Source: Chloroflexota bacterium
GTDB taxonomy: Bacteria; Chloroflexota; Dehalococcoidia; Lucifugimonadales; Lucifugimonadaceae
Direction of reading: 5' to 3'
Assembly (NCBI GenBank): GCA_029262735.1
Contig: JAJCYY010000070.1
Coordinates: forward strand, 1 to 52,637
Length of the DNA stretch: 52,637 nucleotides
The notes beneath the pieces are model-generated. The model did not search any database and had not been told where the DNA came from. It saw nothing but the letters and a program-made list of their open reading frames with translations. Below, piece after piece: positions 23,812 through 32,451 of this stretch (positions are counted from its first letter, which is position 1; each line of letters begins with the position of its first letter). The position numbers and the translations under genes are program-made.

Positions 23812-25915
23812 CCTGATCCGAATTCCGAGGCACGCGGTAGCCGCCAGCCGAGCTGATCAGGCCGCCTACGTCCAGGATTAACACCACACGCCCGTCACCC
23901 AGGATGCTTGCTCCTGTAACGCCCTTCATATCGCCCACGTACTTGCCGAGGGACTTGACCACGATCTCCTGCGGCTCGAGGAGCGCGTCTACGACTACAC
24001 CGGTCAATCGCTCGCCGATCTGTACAACCACAACGTGTCGCGCACCTTCCATCTGTTCGCCAGACCGGCGTTCCAGGTTGGTCGCTTCGGCCAGATCAAC
24101 GAGAGGTATCACCCGGTCTCGCAGCCTGAAAACATCTCTGCCCTGTACCGTGCTGATCGACTCTGGCTGCAGTTTTACTGCTTCCAGCACATAGACCACC
24201 GGGATGGCGCAGAGAACGTCGGAGACACGCACGAGGATGGACTGCACTGTTGCCAGGGTTAGAGGCAGTCGCAGTGATAGCGTCGTGCCCTTGCCCAACT
24301 CAGACTGCAGATCAACAAAGCCGTTGATCGCTTCGATGTTCCTCTTCACTATGTCCATGCCTACGCCACGGCCGGAAAGCTCAGTCGCCTCTTCTTTGGT
24401 CGACGCGCCGGCCATGAAGATCAGTTCCAGCGCTTCGGTGTCGGATAGCCGGTTGGCGGCCTCTTCCGAGATGAGTCCTTTGCCGACGAAACTCTCGCGG
24501 AGTTTCTGTGGATCGATTCCGCCCCCGTCGTCCTGAACCTTGATGACGATGTGGCCCTGCTCATGGGTTGCAGAGAGCTGAACAACGCCGGTTTCCGGCT
24601 TGCCAGCAGCAATTCGCCCGTCCGGATCTTCAAGGCCGTGATCAAGAGCGTTCCTGAGCATGTGGACTAGCGGGTCGCGAATTCGCTCGATCACGGTGCG
24701 GTCGATCTCCGTCTCCCCGCCTTCGATCTGGAAGTCGATCGGCTTTTCCAGCTTCCGTGAAAGATCACGCATCATGCGCGGGAAGGCGTTGAAAACGGTT
24801 GATATTGGCAACATGCGGACCTTCATGAAGTCTTCCTGAAGGTCGTCAACAACTTTCACGATGTGAGATGAGGTTGTACCGAGTGAGCCGATCAACTCGT
24901 CACCCTGGTACTTGATGAGTAGGGAGCGCTCGATCTGCTGGATACGCGTCCTATCGATCACCAGTTCTCCGATGAGGTTCATCAGGTGATCAAGGCGTTC
25001 GACATCGATTCGGACCGTCTGCCCACCAGCGGCTTTGTGCTGGCTTTCAGCAGCTGTTGCTTCTTTGATGGGCTGCTTGTCGTCAACTAGCACTGCCGGT
25101 GCAACCTGAGGGAGTTCAGCGGCAGTTTCCTGGGCGGTGGCAGGATCAAATGAGACGACGGTCAGCGATGCGATTTCCTGGACTTCGGAAAGCCGTGTCT
25201 GAATGTCATCGGCAGGCAGGTCTGTACCAAGTAACGCTGAATAGCCGTTCCCGATCTGTTCAGCGGCGATCTGCTCCTGCGTGGGATTAGATGTGAGGAT
25301 CTTGCCCAGCTCACCAAGTTCTGTATGAAGCTGGAAGAACCTGACAGCGCCAAACGCTGAGCCTTCTTCGAGTGATGCGTCGACCCGATACACGATGCGG
25401 TTGGACTCTAGCTGTGCATTGACTTCGATCATCACGTCGTCTGACAACTCGAGTAACTGCGGTCCTGAGGATTGAACAATCTCAGCCGCATCACCTTCGT
25501 CACCGGTCTGATTGGCTACCGCGCTGTCCATCTCTTTGACCAGAGATTCGAAGTCGACCTCGATTCCCCGGGGCTCGGCCAACTCTTCATTGAGAACGCG
25601 CAGCGCGTCGAGGCTGTGGAGCAGGGAGTCGACAACTTCGCCGGTGACGACGATCACGCCGTTGCGGAGCTTGTCGAGCATGCTTTCCATGGCATGGGCG
25701 ACTTCGGACATTGCCCGATACCCGATCATGGCCGAGGAGCCCTTGAGCGTGTGGGCTGCTCGGAAGATCGTGGCGAGTCCGTCTTCTGTGGACTCTTTCT
25801 CCAGTTTTACAACTTCTTCGTCAAGCAGCTGGAGCTGCTCTTCCGCTTCCTCCAGAAACACCTTCATGTCGTCTGGAGAGAGATCTTCTGCGATATTCAG
25901 CAATTCGTGGCTCAC
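23783..25915 (-). CDS. cheA: Chemotaxis histidine kinase CheA
   Basis: A 710-residue CheA with the usual order: HPt domain with phosphorylated H55 (FRAAHTLKGSSAMIG), a linker/P2-like region (about 135-290), dimerisation domain (RIDVERLDHLMNLIGELVI), HATPase domain with N box (LRNALDHGLEDPDG) and G boxes (DDGGGIDP, GRGVGMDIVKRNI), and a C-terminal CheW-like P5 domain (about 575-700). It phosphorylates CheY and CheB in response to receptor state. No cheW or receptor gene is in the window, so these must be elsewhere. GTG start; it is the first gene of the che operon. Confidence 0.97.
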   Translation of the reverse strand: MSHELLNIAEDLSPDDMKVFLEEAEEQLQLLDEEVVKLEKESTEDGLATIFRAAHTLKGSSAMIGYRAMSEVAHAMESMLDKLRNGVIVVTGEVVDSLLHSLDALRVLNEELAEPRGIEVDFESLVKEMDSAVANQTGDEGDAAEIVQSSGPQLLELSDDVMIEVNAQLESNRIVYRVDASLEEGSAFGAVRFFQLHTELGELGKILTSNPTQEQIAAEQIGNGYSALLGTDLPADDIQTRLSEVQEIASLTVVSFDPATAQETAAELPQVAPAVLVDDKQPIKEATAAESQHKAAGGQTVRIDVERLDHLMNLIGELVIDRTRIQQIERSLLIKYQGDELIGSLGTTSSHIVKVVDDLQEDFMKVRMLPISTVFNAFPRMMRDLSRKLEKPIDFQIEGGETEIDRTVIERIRDPLVHMLRNALDHGLEDPDGRIAAGKPETGVVQLSATHEQGHIVIKVQDDGGGIDPQKLRESFVGKGLISEEAANRLSDTEALELIFMAGASTKEEATELSGRGVGMDIVKRNIEAINGFVDLQSELGKGTTLSLRLPLTLATVQSILVRVSDVLCAIPVVYVLEAVKLQPESISTVQGRDVFRLRDRVIPLVDLAEATNLERRSGEQMEGARHVVVVQIGERLTGVVVDALLEPQEIVVKSLGKYVGDMKGVTGASILGDGRVVLILDVGGLISSAGGYRVPRNSDQGDAVIGKAA

Positions 25916-26406
25916 CTGATTTGGTTCTTATGAGCTGTGGCCCTGCGCCGATTGCGCCCGCCCGCTCCCTCAACTCGCATTCAAGACCATGCCATCCGGG
26001 TCCTTCGTGCAGCATCCTTCTCGGCGCCGCCTACATTCACTGAACGGATCTGGCACATCACACAAGTTAATGGGTGGCTAAGAGGTTGGACATCGGTGGT
26101 TACCACATCGCGACCATCGGTGAAATCAACAGGTCAGTGCAGAAGCTCCGATGGAAAAACCGGCATCGACGCCGTATCTGGCATGGCTTGCGCGAATCAG
26201 CGGAAATCCCCGGTAGCCGGGCAGTGACAGTTGGAAGGAGCGCCGAGGCGGGCGCGGTGGTTCAACCGGAGTACCAGATCCTGAGTCTCGCCGGGTGCCG
26301 TCGCGTCTGCCAGTAAAATTTCCTGAGCGTGGGCGAGGCATCGGCTGATGCTGACAGCAATTCTGGATTGGTCGCCTTGCCGCTTATCGCAGGCGAATTC
26401 GCAAAC
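25916..26406. other. Gene-free region upstream of the chemotaxis operon
   Basis: 491 bases between the DppF-like gene and cheA, both on the minus strand. No believable coding region or tRNA is seen. It probably holds the che promoter. Small structures are an 11-base palindrome GTGGTTACCAC (26096-26106), a CATCGGTG direct repeat pair around it, a CCCGG-tag-CCGGG hairpin near 26210, and a perfect GCGAATTCGC just after the dppF-like stop codon; none is diagnostic. Confidence 0.55.
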
Positions 26407-27450
26407 TCAGGACAGTGTGCCGGCTCGGATACAGGCGACACCGTGGCCAGGCTCAAGCTCACGCGTGTCCGGAAGCCCGAGCGGGCATTCTTCGATCGCG
26501 ATCGGGCAGCGGGTGTGGAAAACACAGCCGGGCGGGGGAGCGATGGGGCTGGGGATATCACCATGCAACACGATCCGTGTCCTCTGGCGTTCGATCAAAG
26601 GGTCGGGAACCGGCACAGCAGACAGAAGCGCCTGTGTGTACGGATGCATCGGGTTGTCGTAGATCCTGCTGCTTTCGGCAGTCTCGACGATCTTGCCGAG
26701 GTACATCACCGCCACCCGATCACTGATGTGCCTGACGACTGAGAGGTCATGGGCGATGAACAGGTACGCCAGCTTGTACTTCTGCTGCAGGTCCTGGAGC
26801 AGATTGATGACCTGAGCCTGGATAGAGACATCAAGAGCGGATACGGGCTCGTCCAGGATGATGAGACTGGGCTTCGCAGCGAGTGCCCTGGCGACTCCGA
26901 GCCGCTGGCGTTGTCCACCGCTGAACTCGTGCGGATAGCGGTTCATCGTCCCCGGATTCAACCCAACGGTTTCCATCAGGTCGGTCACGGTGTCCAGGAA
27001 TTCGCTCTTGCTGGAGGTGAGGCCGTGGACCTGCAGTGGCTCGCCCACGATTGCACCCGCAGTCATGCGTGGGTTCAGGGCCGCGTAGGGGTCCTGGAAT
27101 ACGATTCCCATCTGACGCCTGATCGCACGAAGATCAGAACCCTTCGACGACGTGACGTCCTGTCCGCCGAACTCGATGGAACCGCTTGTTGGGTTGACCA
27201 GTCGGACTATGGCTTTGCCGATGGTGGTCTTGCCCGAACCGCTCTCGCCAACAAGGCCGAGCGTTTCGCCCGGTCCAATTGAGAAGCTCACGCCGTCGAC
27301 CGCTTTGACGGAAGCTACCTGCCGCTGAAATACCAGGCCGCGTTTGATCGGGAAATGGACCCGCAGGTCTTTCACCGAAAGGAGATCGCCAGCGGGCGTT
27401 TCGGCAGGTGCGCCCGGATCGGGCGATCTGGTCTGCGGGTGTGAAGTCAT
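26407..27450 (-). CDS. Peptide ABC transporter ATP-binding protein, DppF/OppF type
   Basis: A 347-residue cytoplasmic ATPase of peptide/nickel importers. Visible motifs are Walker A GESGSGKTT, Q-loop FQDPYAALNPR, signature SGGQRQRLGVARAL, Walker B LIILDEPVSALD, H-loop IAHDLSVV, and the C-terminal oligopeptide-transporter extension [12 protein letters not shown] with the cysteine cluster GCVFHTRCPIAIEEC...VACI. The ATG overlaps the stop of the DppD-like gene (ATGA), so they form a heterodimer pair. No permease or binding-protein gene is adjacent. It may serve permeases encoded elsewhere. Confidence 0.95.
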   Translation of the reverse strand: MTSHPQTRSPDPGAPAETPAGDLLSVKDLRVHFPIKRGLVFQRQVASVKAVDGVSFSIGPGETLGLVGESGSGKTTIGKAIVRLVNPTSGSIEFGGQDVTSSKGSDLRAIRRQMGIVFQDPYAALNPRMTAGAIVGEPLQVHGLTSSKSEFLDTVTDLMETVGLNPGTMNRYPHEFSGGQRQRLGVARALAAKPSLIILDEPVSALDVSIQAQVINLLQDLQQKYKLAYLFIAHDLSVVRHISDRVAVMYLGKIVETAESSRIYDNPMHPYTQALLSAVPVPDPLIERQRTRIVLHGDIPSPIAPPPGCVFHTRCPIAIEECPLGLPDTRELEPGHGVACIRAGTLS

Positions 27451-28475
27451 GTGGCGGCTGCCTCAACTTCAGCGCCCACGCGCTCGTGCTCCCAGCATGC
27501 AGCCGTGTGTGCCGGAGCGACCTCATCCAGCGGCGGATCGTCATAGGTGCACCGCTCCACTGCGAACTTGCAGCGCGGTCGGAAAGCGCAGCCTGTTATC
27601 TCCTCGCCAGGATCCGGGATTTCGCCGGGGATCGGCTCCAGCCGCGAGCCCAGGTCACGGTCGAGTCTCGGGACCGAGTGCAACAGGCCGGTGGTGTATG
27701 GGTGGCGGGCGTGGTGGTAGGTCTCAACTGCGGGCGCAGACTCCCTGATGCGGCCTGCATACATCACGTTCACCCGATCGGCATAGCGGGCGACGACGCC
27801 GAGGTTGTGCGTGATTATGAGCAGAGCGGCTCCGGATTGACTGGTGAGGCTCTTCATCAGCTCGAGGATCTGCGCCTGAATAGTGACGTCGAGCGCTGTC
27901 GTAGCCTCATCTGCGATCAGCAACCTGGGGTCGCAACTCATGGCTATGGCGATCATCACTCGCTGGCGCTGGCCGCCGCTCAGCTGGTGCGGATAGTCAT
28001 TGAAGCGCCGGTCAGCGTCCGGGATTCCGACTGTTGAGAGCAGCTCGATGGCGCGGCGTCGAGATTCATTTGAGGTTAGCTTCTGATGCAGCTCCAGGGG
28101 TTCGGTGATCTGCCTGCCGATGGTCAGGACCGGGTTCAGCGAGGTCATCGGTTCCTGGAAGATCATGCCGATCTTGCCGCCGCGGACTGAACGCATCTCT
28201 CGTTCAGGGAGGGTGAGAAGCTCCTGTCCTTCGAAGGTGACGCTCCCTCCGACAATACGCCCGGGCGGGCTCTGGATGAGCCTCATGATGGAGAGCGCGG
28301 TGACGCTTTTGCCGCAGCCACTTTCGCCGACCAGGCTGACCGTTTCACCCGGGTGGATGTCGAATGAGACGCCGTTGACGGCCCTGACGACGCCATCGCT
28401 GGTGACGAACTCGGTCGTCAGATCCTTGACGCTGAGGAGCGGTTCGCTGCTATTTCCTGCTGTGGATTCCTGCAT
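27447..28475 (-). CDS. Peptide ABC transporter ATP-binding protein, DppD/OppD type
   Basis: A 342-residue ATPase, partner of the following gene. Walker A is [12 protein letters not shown], signature [14 protein letters not shown], Walker [13 protein letters not shown] (Ala in place of the common Pro, frequent in DppD), H-loop ITHNLGVV. The C-terminal extension has [12 protein letters not shown] and the four-cysteine pattern [15 protein letters not shown]...AACW that can bind an Fe-S cluster. It is the first gene of the two-gene unit; the next gene upstream is a methyltransferase, not a permease. Confidence 0.95.
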   Translation of the reverse strand: MQESTAGNSSEPLLSVKDLTTEFVTSDGVVRAVNGVSFDIHPGETVSLVGESGCGKSVTALSIMRLIQSPPGRIVGGSVTFEGQELLTLPEREMRSVRGGKIGMIFQEPMTSLNPVLTIGRQITEPLELHQKLTSNESRRRAIELLSTVGIPDADRRFNDYPHQLSGGQRQRVMIAIAMSCDPRLLIADEATTALDVTIQAQILELMKSLTSQSGAALLIITHNLGVVARYADRVNVMYAGRIRESAPAVETYHHARHPYTTGLLHSVPRLDRDLGSRLEPIPGEIPDPGEEITGCAFRPRCKFAVERCTYDDPPLDEVAPAHTAACWEHERVGAEVEAAAT

Positions 28476-28508
28476 GTTCGGTTGAGGCGGTCGGTCGGTA
28501 TGGTTGTT

Positions 28509-28541
28509 ATCCCTCCATTCCGTCGGGATGACACAGGTCCG
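28509..28541. repeat. Interspersed palindromic repeat, copy A
   Basis: ATCCCTC-N8-CGGGATGACA-N4-TCCG between dppD and the methyltransferase gene. The same arrangement recurs at 34345-34379. The ATCCC/GGGAT arms can pair. This looks like a short intergenic repeat family rather than a gene-specific site. Confidence 0.55.
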
Positions 28542-28629
28542 GTCAGGCTGACGGACTGTTCACTGCCGTCACACACCACAGTACGCGTATTCCCTTGCTC
28601 CGGTTCTAATCGCTCTGGTGACTGTCAAC

Positions 28630-29484
28630 TCACCCGGTTCCGAACGATCGCCAGCGCTCTTGCTCCGGTGATTCGGCCCGTTTCGCTACGCAACGGGTGA
28701 AACCGAAGTTGCGTCCGGCATCCAACGTAAGCATCTCGGCCTCGTCGCCGGGGGCGTGCTTTAGTTCGCTGTACAGATTGTTCCACTCCAGCCAGTATTT
28801 CCAGCCGTCCGGGAGCATGTCAGCTGTTTCCACGCTTACTTTGCCTGACCGATCAAGGTGCCTGCGCCACCACTCCGGGCTGTGGAACGTCCAGAAGTCC
28901 CAGTACCAGAAGCTCTGTAGGTGCTCGGGAGGATCACCTTCGAACTCATTCACCAGACCCGGAACCACGAACCCTATGTCACCACCTCTTTTGACGTATT
29001 TCGACAGGTATCCGATGTACGTTTCGCTAGTGGCGAAGTAGTGGTAGGCGTCGAGCGATACGACTGCGTCGAAGAAGTCAGGTTCGAATGGCAGCGAGTG
29101 GGCTTCGCTATGGACCGGGTGTATTTGATCCGCCACTCCGGCTTCAGCAACTCGCTCTCTGTTCGAGTCGGCGTCGATCCACAGATCGGCTGCCCATACC
29201 TCTACGCCAAACTCCTTTGCAAAGAACACTGAGCTAGCGGCTCTACCACAGCCGAGGTCGAGAACCTTCATTCCGGGCTGGAGCGGCATCGCCTCGGAAA
29301 GAAACTCGGCGAGCCAAACCGGATTCGGGCCCATAGCCAGTTTGAGCATCCACTGGAGTTCGTAGCGGGCGGACCGAGGGAATCGCCTGTATGCGGTCGT
29401 GTCTTCGTATTTCAATTGCTTGCTGCGAGCGTCGTGCCAGCCCTCGAATCCGCTTGTGTAAGTTGTGACTACCAATGCAGGCAA
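28630..29484 (-). CDS. SAM-dependent class I methyltransferase
   Basis: A methyltransferase of about 285 residues with SAM motif I VLDLGCGRAASSVFFAKE, an acidic end of strand 2 (AADLW), the FDAVVSLDAYHYF block and a GGDIGFVVPG strand. The C-terminal part (WTFHSPEWWRRHLDRSG) resembles small-molecule methyltransferases of the UbiE-like group. The open frame extends to 29577, which would overlap the VIT gene by 86 bases; TTG 29484, just after that gene's stop, is taken as the start, with TTG 29475 also possible. The substrate is unknown. Confidence 0.82.
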   Translation of the reverse strand: MPALVVTTYTSGFEGWHDARSKQLKYEDTTAYRRFPRSARYELQWMLKLAMGPNPVWLAEFLSEAMPLQPGMKVLDLGCGRAASSVFFAKEFGVEVWAADLWIDADSNRERVAEAGVADQIHPVHSEAHSLPFEPDFFDAVVSLDAYHYFATSETYIGYLSKYVKRGGDIGFVVPGLVNEFEGDPPEHLQSFWYWDFWTFHSPEWWRRHLDRSGKVSVETADMLPDGWKYWLEWNNLYSELKHAPGDEAEMLTLDAGRNFGFTRCVAKRAESPEQERWRSFGTG

Positions 29485-29491
29485 CGAGGCA

Positions 29492-30595
29492 TCAACTGAT
29501 CGTCTCGCCAATCGCTGTGCCGACACCGAAAGTGACCGCGGCTGCCGCTCCACCGACGAGAAGCATGCGTGCTCCACCCCAGAGTGTGTTGACCCCGGAC
29601 ATCCACGCCAGACCGGCTCCGACGGTCACCAGTGCTAGTCCGCTGAGAACTGCGCTGATTGCGAAGATCGGACCTGAGTCACCGAAGAAGAACGGAAACA
29701 CCGGGACGAGCGCACCCAGCGTGAAAGCCACCATCGAGGCGAGAGCCGCGCCCCACGGAGAACCGAGGTCTTCCCGGTTTAGCCCGAACTCCTCCTTGAG
29801 GTGCGTATCGAGGGCCATTTCAGGATCCTGCGAAATGTGTGCGGCAATAGACTTTGACTCTTCCGGGCTCAGACCTTTGTCCTCGAAGAATCCAGCCAAT
29901 TCGTCCTGCTCTCGCTCCGGCCACAGCTCCAGTTCTGCTCGCTCCAGCCGAACGATGTTTTCGTACACATCTTTCTGAGAGCGCATCGAGATGTACTCAC
30001 CGGCGGCCATCGAAAAGGCACCGGCAAGAAGCCCCGCGACACCTGCAAGGACTATGAACTGAGCATCACCTGTGCCGCCTGCGACGCCCATGACGAGGCT
30101 GAAGTTAGAGACGAGACCGTCGTTGACGCCGAGGACTGCCGCCCTCAGCGTGCCGCCTTCGCCCGCCAGGAACCCACCTTCGTGGTGGTCCTTCTCCTCT
30201 TGCCCCGGATAGGCCAGGCTGCGCAATGCAAGCTCCTGCTTACGAGCTGCTTCCGCCATCATCGTGGGATCAGGCAGGCGGGAAATCTCGTGCAGGTTCT
30301 TTTCGTGGCCGCGGATCAGGAACTTTGCAATGAACGTGGTCCCGATCATTTTCGCGGTCAGCCAGAGGATGATGGACGCGAGACCGAGTCGGGCCGGGCG
30401 AATTTCACTCTTTGCCCGGCCAATCAGCTCGGCCCACTGGGCTGCGTGTTCGAGCTCGTTTTCGCAGAGTTGCCTGAAAACTGCGGCGCGGTCGCTGTCG
30501 GCCTCCATTCTGGCAAGTGAGCCGTAAATGGCGGCGGAGCGGCGTGCCGTGTTCAGAAAGTGACGATATATCGTTAGCTGCTGAGTCGCCGCCAA
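29492..30595 (-). CDS. Rubrerythrin-VIT1 fusion membrane protein (ferritin-like + vacuolar iron transporter family)
   Basis: A 367-residue protein. The N-terminal ferritin-like/rubrerythrin-type helices (about 1-95) include CENELEHAAQW with an ExxH metal motif. A linker follows, then a VIT1/CCC1 transporter domain with AAVLGVNDGLVSNFSLVMG, the GAFSMAAGEYISMRSQKDV amphipathic helix, a cytosolic acidic metal-binding region (ERAELELWPEREQDELAGFFEDKGLS), and three hydrophobic C-terminal segments ending GGAAAAVTFGVGTAIG. Such erythrin-VIT proteins export ferrous iron or manganese and protect against peroxide with iron. It is divergent from a second VIT gene at 30781. Confidence 0.92.
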   Translation of the reverse strand: MAATQQLTIYRHFLNTARRSAAIYGSLARMEADSDRAAVFRQLCENELEHAAQWAELIGRAKSEIRPARLGLASIILWLTAKMIGTTFIAKFLIRGHEKNLHEISRLPDPTMMAEAARKQELALRSLAYPGQEEKDHHEGGFLAGEGGTLRAAVLGVNDGLVSNFSLVMGVAGGTGDAQFIVLAGVAGLLAGAFSMAAGEYISMRSQKDVYENIVRLERAELELWPEREQDELAGFFEDKGLSPEESKSIAAHISQDPEMALDTHLKEEFGLNREDLGSPWGAALASMVAFTLGALVPVFPFFFGDSGPIFAISAVLSGLALVTVGAGLAWMSGVNTLWGGARMLLVGGAAAAVTFGVGTAIGETIS

Positions 30596-30722
30596 TTAGT
30601 TCTCCCGAATCTGTGTCTCTCGATCATACCGTGAGTGTTCGCCCTGCGCAGTGAATTGCGAATGGCGCGGCTGCCCGTCGCGGCATTCTCACGGCTCGAT
30701 CACGAGAAATCGAGAAAGGTGA

Positions 30723-30740
30723 TGTTCAATTAAGTGAACA
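30723..30740. promoter_or_regulatory. Palindromic operator candidate between two divergent VIT genes
   Basis: TGTTCA-aTTAAg-TGAACA is an 18-base palindrome with only one mismatched pair. It lies in the 185-base gap between the divergent rubrerythrin-VIT and VIT genes, 40 bases before the start of the latter. A metal- or stress-responsive dimeric regulator is likely; the motif does not let me name the family. Confidence 0.55.
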
Positions 30741-30780
30741 CGAGATTGATCAGGATACGAGTGATCTAGAGGCCGGAATT

Positions 30781-31545
30781 TTGTCATCGACGACTCCGGA
30801 ACAGTCGGCCGCTTTGAAAAGCGAGCATGAGCCAGAGGCAATCCGGCTCCGGGTGAGCGCGAGCGCTGTTCATTCTTACATGGGCGACGCGGTTCTCGGA
30901 GCGATCGATGGCGCTGTAACCACGTTCGCCATAGTCACCGGCGTGGTCGGCGCCGATCTCTCCTCCAGCATCGTGCTGATCCTCGGCATCGCGAACCTGC
31001 TGGCGGACGGATTCAGCATGGCTGTGAGCAACTTCCTTGGCACGAGAACTGATGCCGAGGACCTGGCTAAGCGTCGTGCGGATGAAGAGCGGCAGATCGA
31101 GGTGATCCCTGAGGGTGAGATTGCGGAAGTGCGGGAGATCTTCCGGCAGAAGGGATTTGAAGGAAAGGTGCTTGAGGAGATCGTTGAGGTGATCACGGCC
31201 GACCGCGAACTGTGGGTGAACACCATGCTGCGGGAGGAGCACGGGCTACAGCTGGAGGGACCATCGCCGTGGAAGGCAGGCGGTGTCACGTACGTGGCAT
31301 TTGCTGCGGCTGGTGCGATGCCGTTGCTTTCGTTCGCAGTTGAGGCGATCTTTCCGGGATCTGTCAGCAACGAGTTCCTGTGGAGCGCGATTATTACGGG
31401 CGTGACGTTCTTCGGCGTGGGAGCCATGAAGAGCCGGTTCGTCGAAACACACTGGCTGCGGTCAGGGCTGGAGACGCTGCTGGTCGGCGGCGCGGCTGCC
31501 GCGATGGCGTTCGGCGTCGGGTTCGGTCTGAAGGGCCTGGCTTGA
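30781..31545 (+). CDS. VIT family iron/manganese transporter
   Basis: A 254-residue membrane protein of the VIT1/CCC1 family. It has the first helix VLGAIDGAVTTFAIVTGVVG, then ILGIANLLADGFSMAVSNFLGTRTDAED, a cytosolic helical metal-binding region (about 100-155), and three C-terminal membrane segments ending LLVGGAAAAMAFGVGFGL. It lacks the ferritin-like domain of its neighbour. It likely exports Fe2+ or Mn2+ from the cytoplasm. TTG start with AGAGG eight bases upstream. A strong hairpin follows the gene at 31571. Confidence 0.9.
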   Translation: MSSTTPEQSAALKSEHEPEAIRLRVSASAVHSYMGDAVLGAIDGAVTTFAIVTGVVGADLSSSIVLILGIANLLADGFSMAVSNFLGTRTDAEDLAKRRADEERQIEVIPEGEIAEVREIFRQKGFEGKVLEEIVEVITADRELWVNTMLREEHGLQLEGPSPWKAGGVTYVAFAAAGAMPLLSFAVEAIFPGSVSNEFLWSAIITGVTFFGVGAMKSRFVETHWLRSGLETLLVGGAAAAMAFGVGFGLKGLA

Positions 31546-31570
31546 GTGAGAAGTAATTCTGACGATGTTG

Positions 31571-31593
31571 CCGCCGCCATGATTCGGCGGCGG
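31571..31593 (+). terminator. GC-rich hairpin after the VIT gene
   Basis: CCGCCGCC-atgattc-GGCGGCGG, a perfect eight-pair GC stem 25 bases after the stop codon. Strong hairpin, no T-tract. Confidence 0.5.
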
Positions 31594-31650
31594 ATACCGA
31601 TCACTCGATCATTGCTGAACATGTGATACGTTCTCGATCCCCAAAAACCA

Positions 31651-32448
31651 ATGAGCCGCGCAGGTTGTCATATGCAAGACAGGCACACCGCCGAGAGCGT
31701 GTTTGGCAAGATAGCCGAACTCTACGACGAGGTGCGTCCCGAGTACCCGCATCAACTGGTCTCAGACGTGATCCAGTGGAGCCGATTGCCCGCCGAAGTG
31801 CGGTTGCTGGAGATCGGATGCGGGACCGGCAAGGCGCCGCTGCTTTTTGCTCTGCATGGCTACAACATGACCTGCATCGATCCGGCCGGTGGGATGTTGG
31901 CGGTCGCCCAGGGCACGTGCGCCAGCTACCCGAAAGTTGAGTTCGTCGAGTCGAAGTTCGAAGAGTGGACGCTACCAGAAAAGCCTTTCGACCTGGTGTA
32001 CTCCGCACAGGCGTTCCATTGGATCGAGCCAACCCGCGGACTTGCACAGGTAGCTCGCTCCCTGCGGACGGGCGGTGCGTTCTCACTCTTCTGGCATGAT
32101 CGGGACCGTGCGAAGAGTTCTCTCTGGGACGCACTCGACGACGCGTACAGGAGATTCGCACCCGATCTCAACAGCCCGGCTACAGGCGAGAAGAACACCA
32201 GGATGTGGCCAGATGTAGTCCGAGACTATGGGTACTTCACTGAAGTTGAGACCAGCCAATACGAGTGGCAGATAGAGTACGGCGCAGACACATGGGTGCG
32301 GTTGCTACAGACGCACTCAGATCACAGGGTTCTCGAACCCACTCAGCGCGACGGTCTACTTTCGGCGATCCACGACGCGATCCAGACGCATGGCGGTGTT
32401 CACCGGGTGAACGTAAAGACAGAACTGGTGCTTACTCGAAAAGCGTGA
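31651..32448 (+). CDS. SAM-dependent class I methyltransferase
   Basis: A 265-residue protein. The SAM-binding motif I is LLEIGCGTGKAPLLFALHGY, followed by the acidic CIDPAGGMLAVA, FDLVYSAQAFHWIEP and LRTGGAFSLFWHD. FHWIxP is common in UbiE/Tam-like methyltransferases acting on small molecules. ATG 31651 and ATG 31672 are both possible starts; the second fits the usual N-terminus (AESVFGKIAELYDEVRPEYP) better. It converges with the second TPP-enzyme gene, three bases apart. Confidence 0.85.
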   Translation: MSRAGCHMQDRHTAESVFGKIAELYDEVRPEYPHQLVSDVIQWSRLPAEVRLLEIGCGTGKAPLLFALHGYNMTCIDPAGGMLAVAQGTCASYPKVEFVESKFEEWTLPEKPFDLVYSAQAFHWIEPTRGLAQVARSLRTGGAFSLFWHDRDRAKSSLWDALDDAYRRFAPDLNSPATGEKNTRMWPDVVRDYGYFTEVETSQYEWQIEYGADTWVRLLQTHSDHRVLEPTQRDGLLSAIHDAIQTHGGVHRVNVKTELVLTRKA

Positions 32449-32451
32449 CTC

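Noticed and set aside
26200..26330. tRNA-like GGTTCAACC sequence
   Set aside because: No T-stem pairing, no anticodon arm or acceptor stem around it.
26393..26402. Perfect palindrome GCGAATTCGC
   Set aside because: Short, contains a common restriction-site core, and occurs by chance too easily to call an operator.
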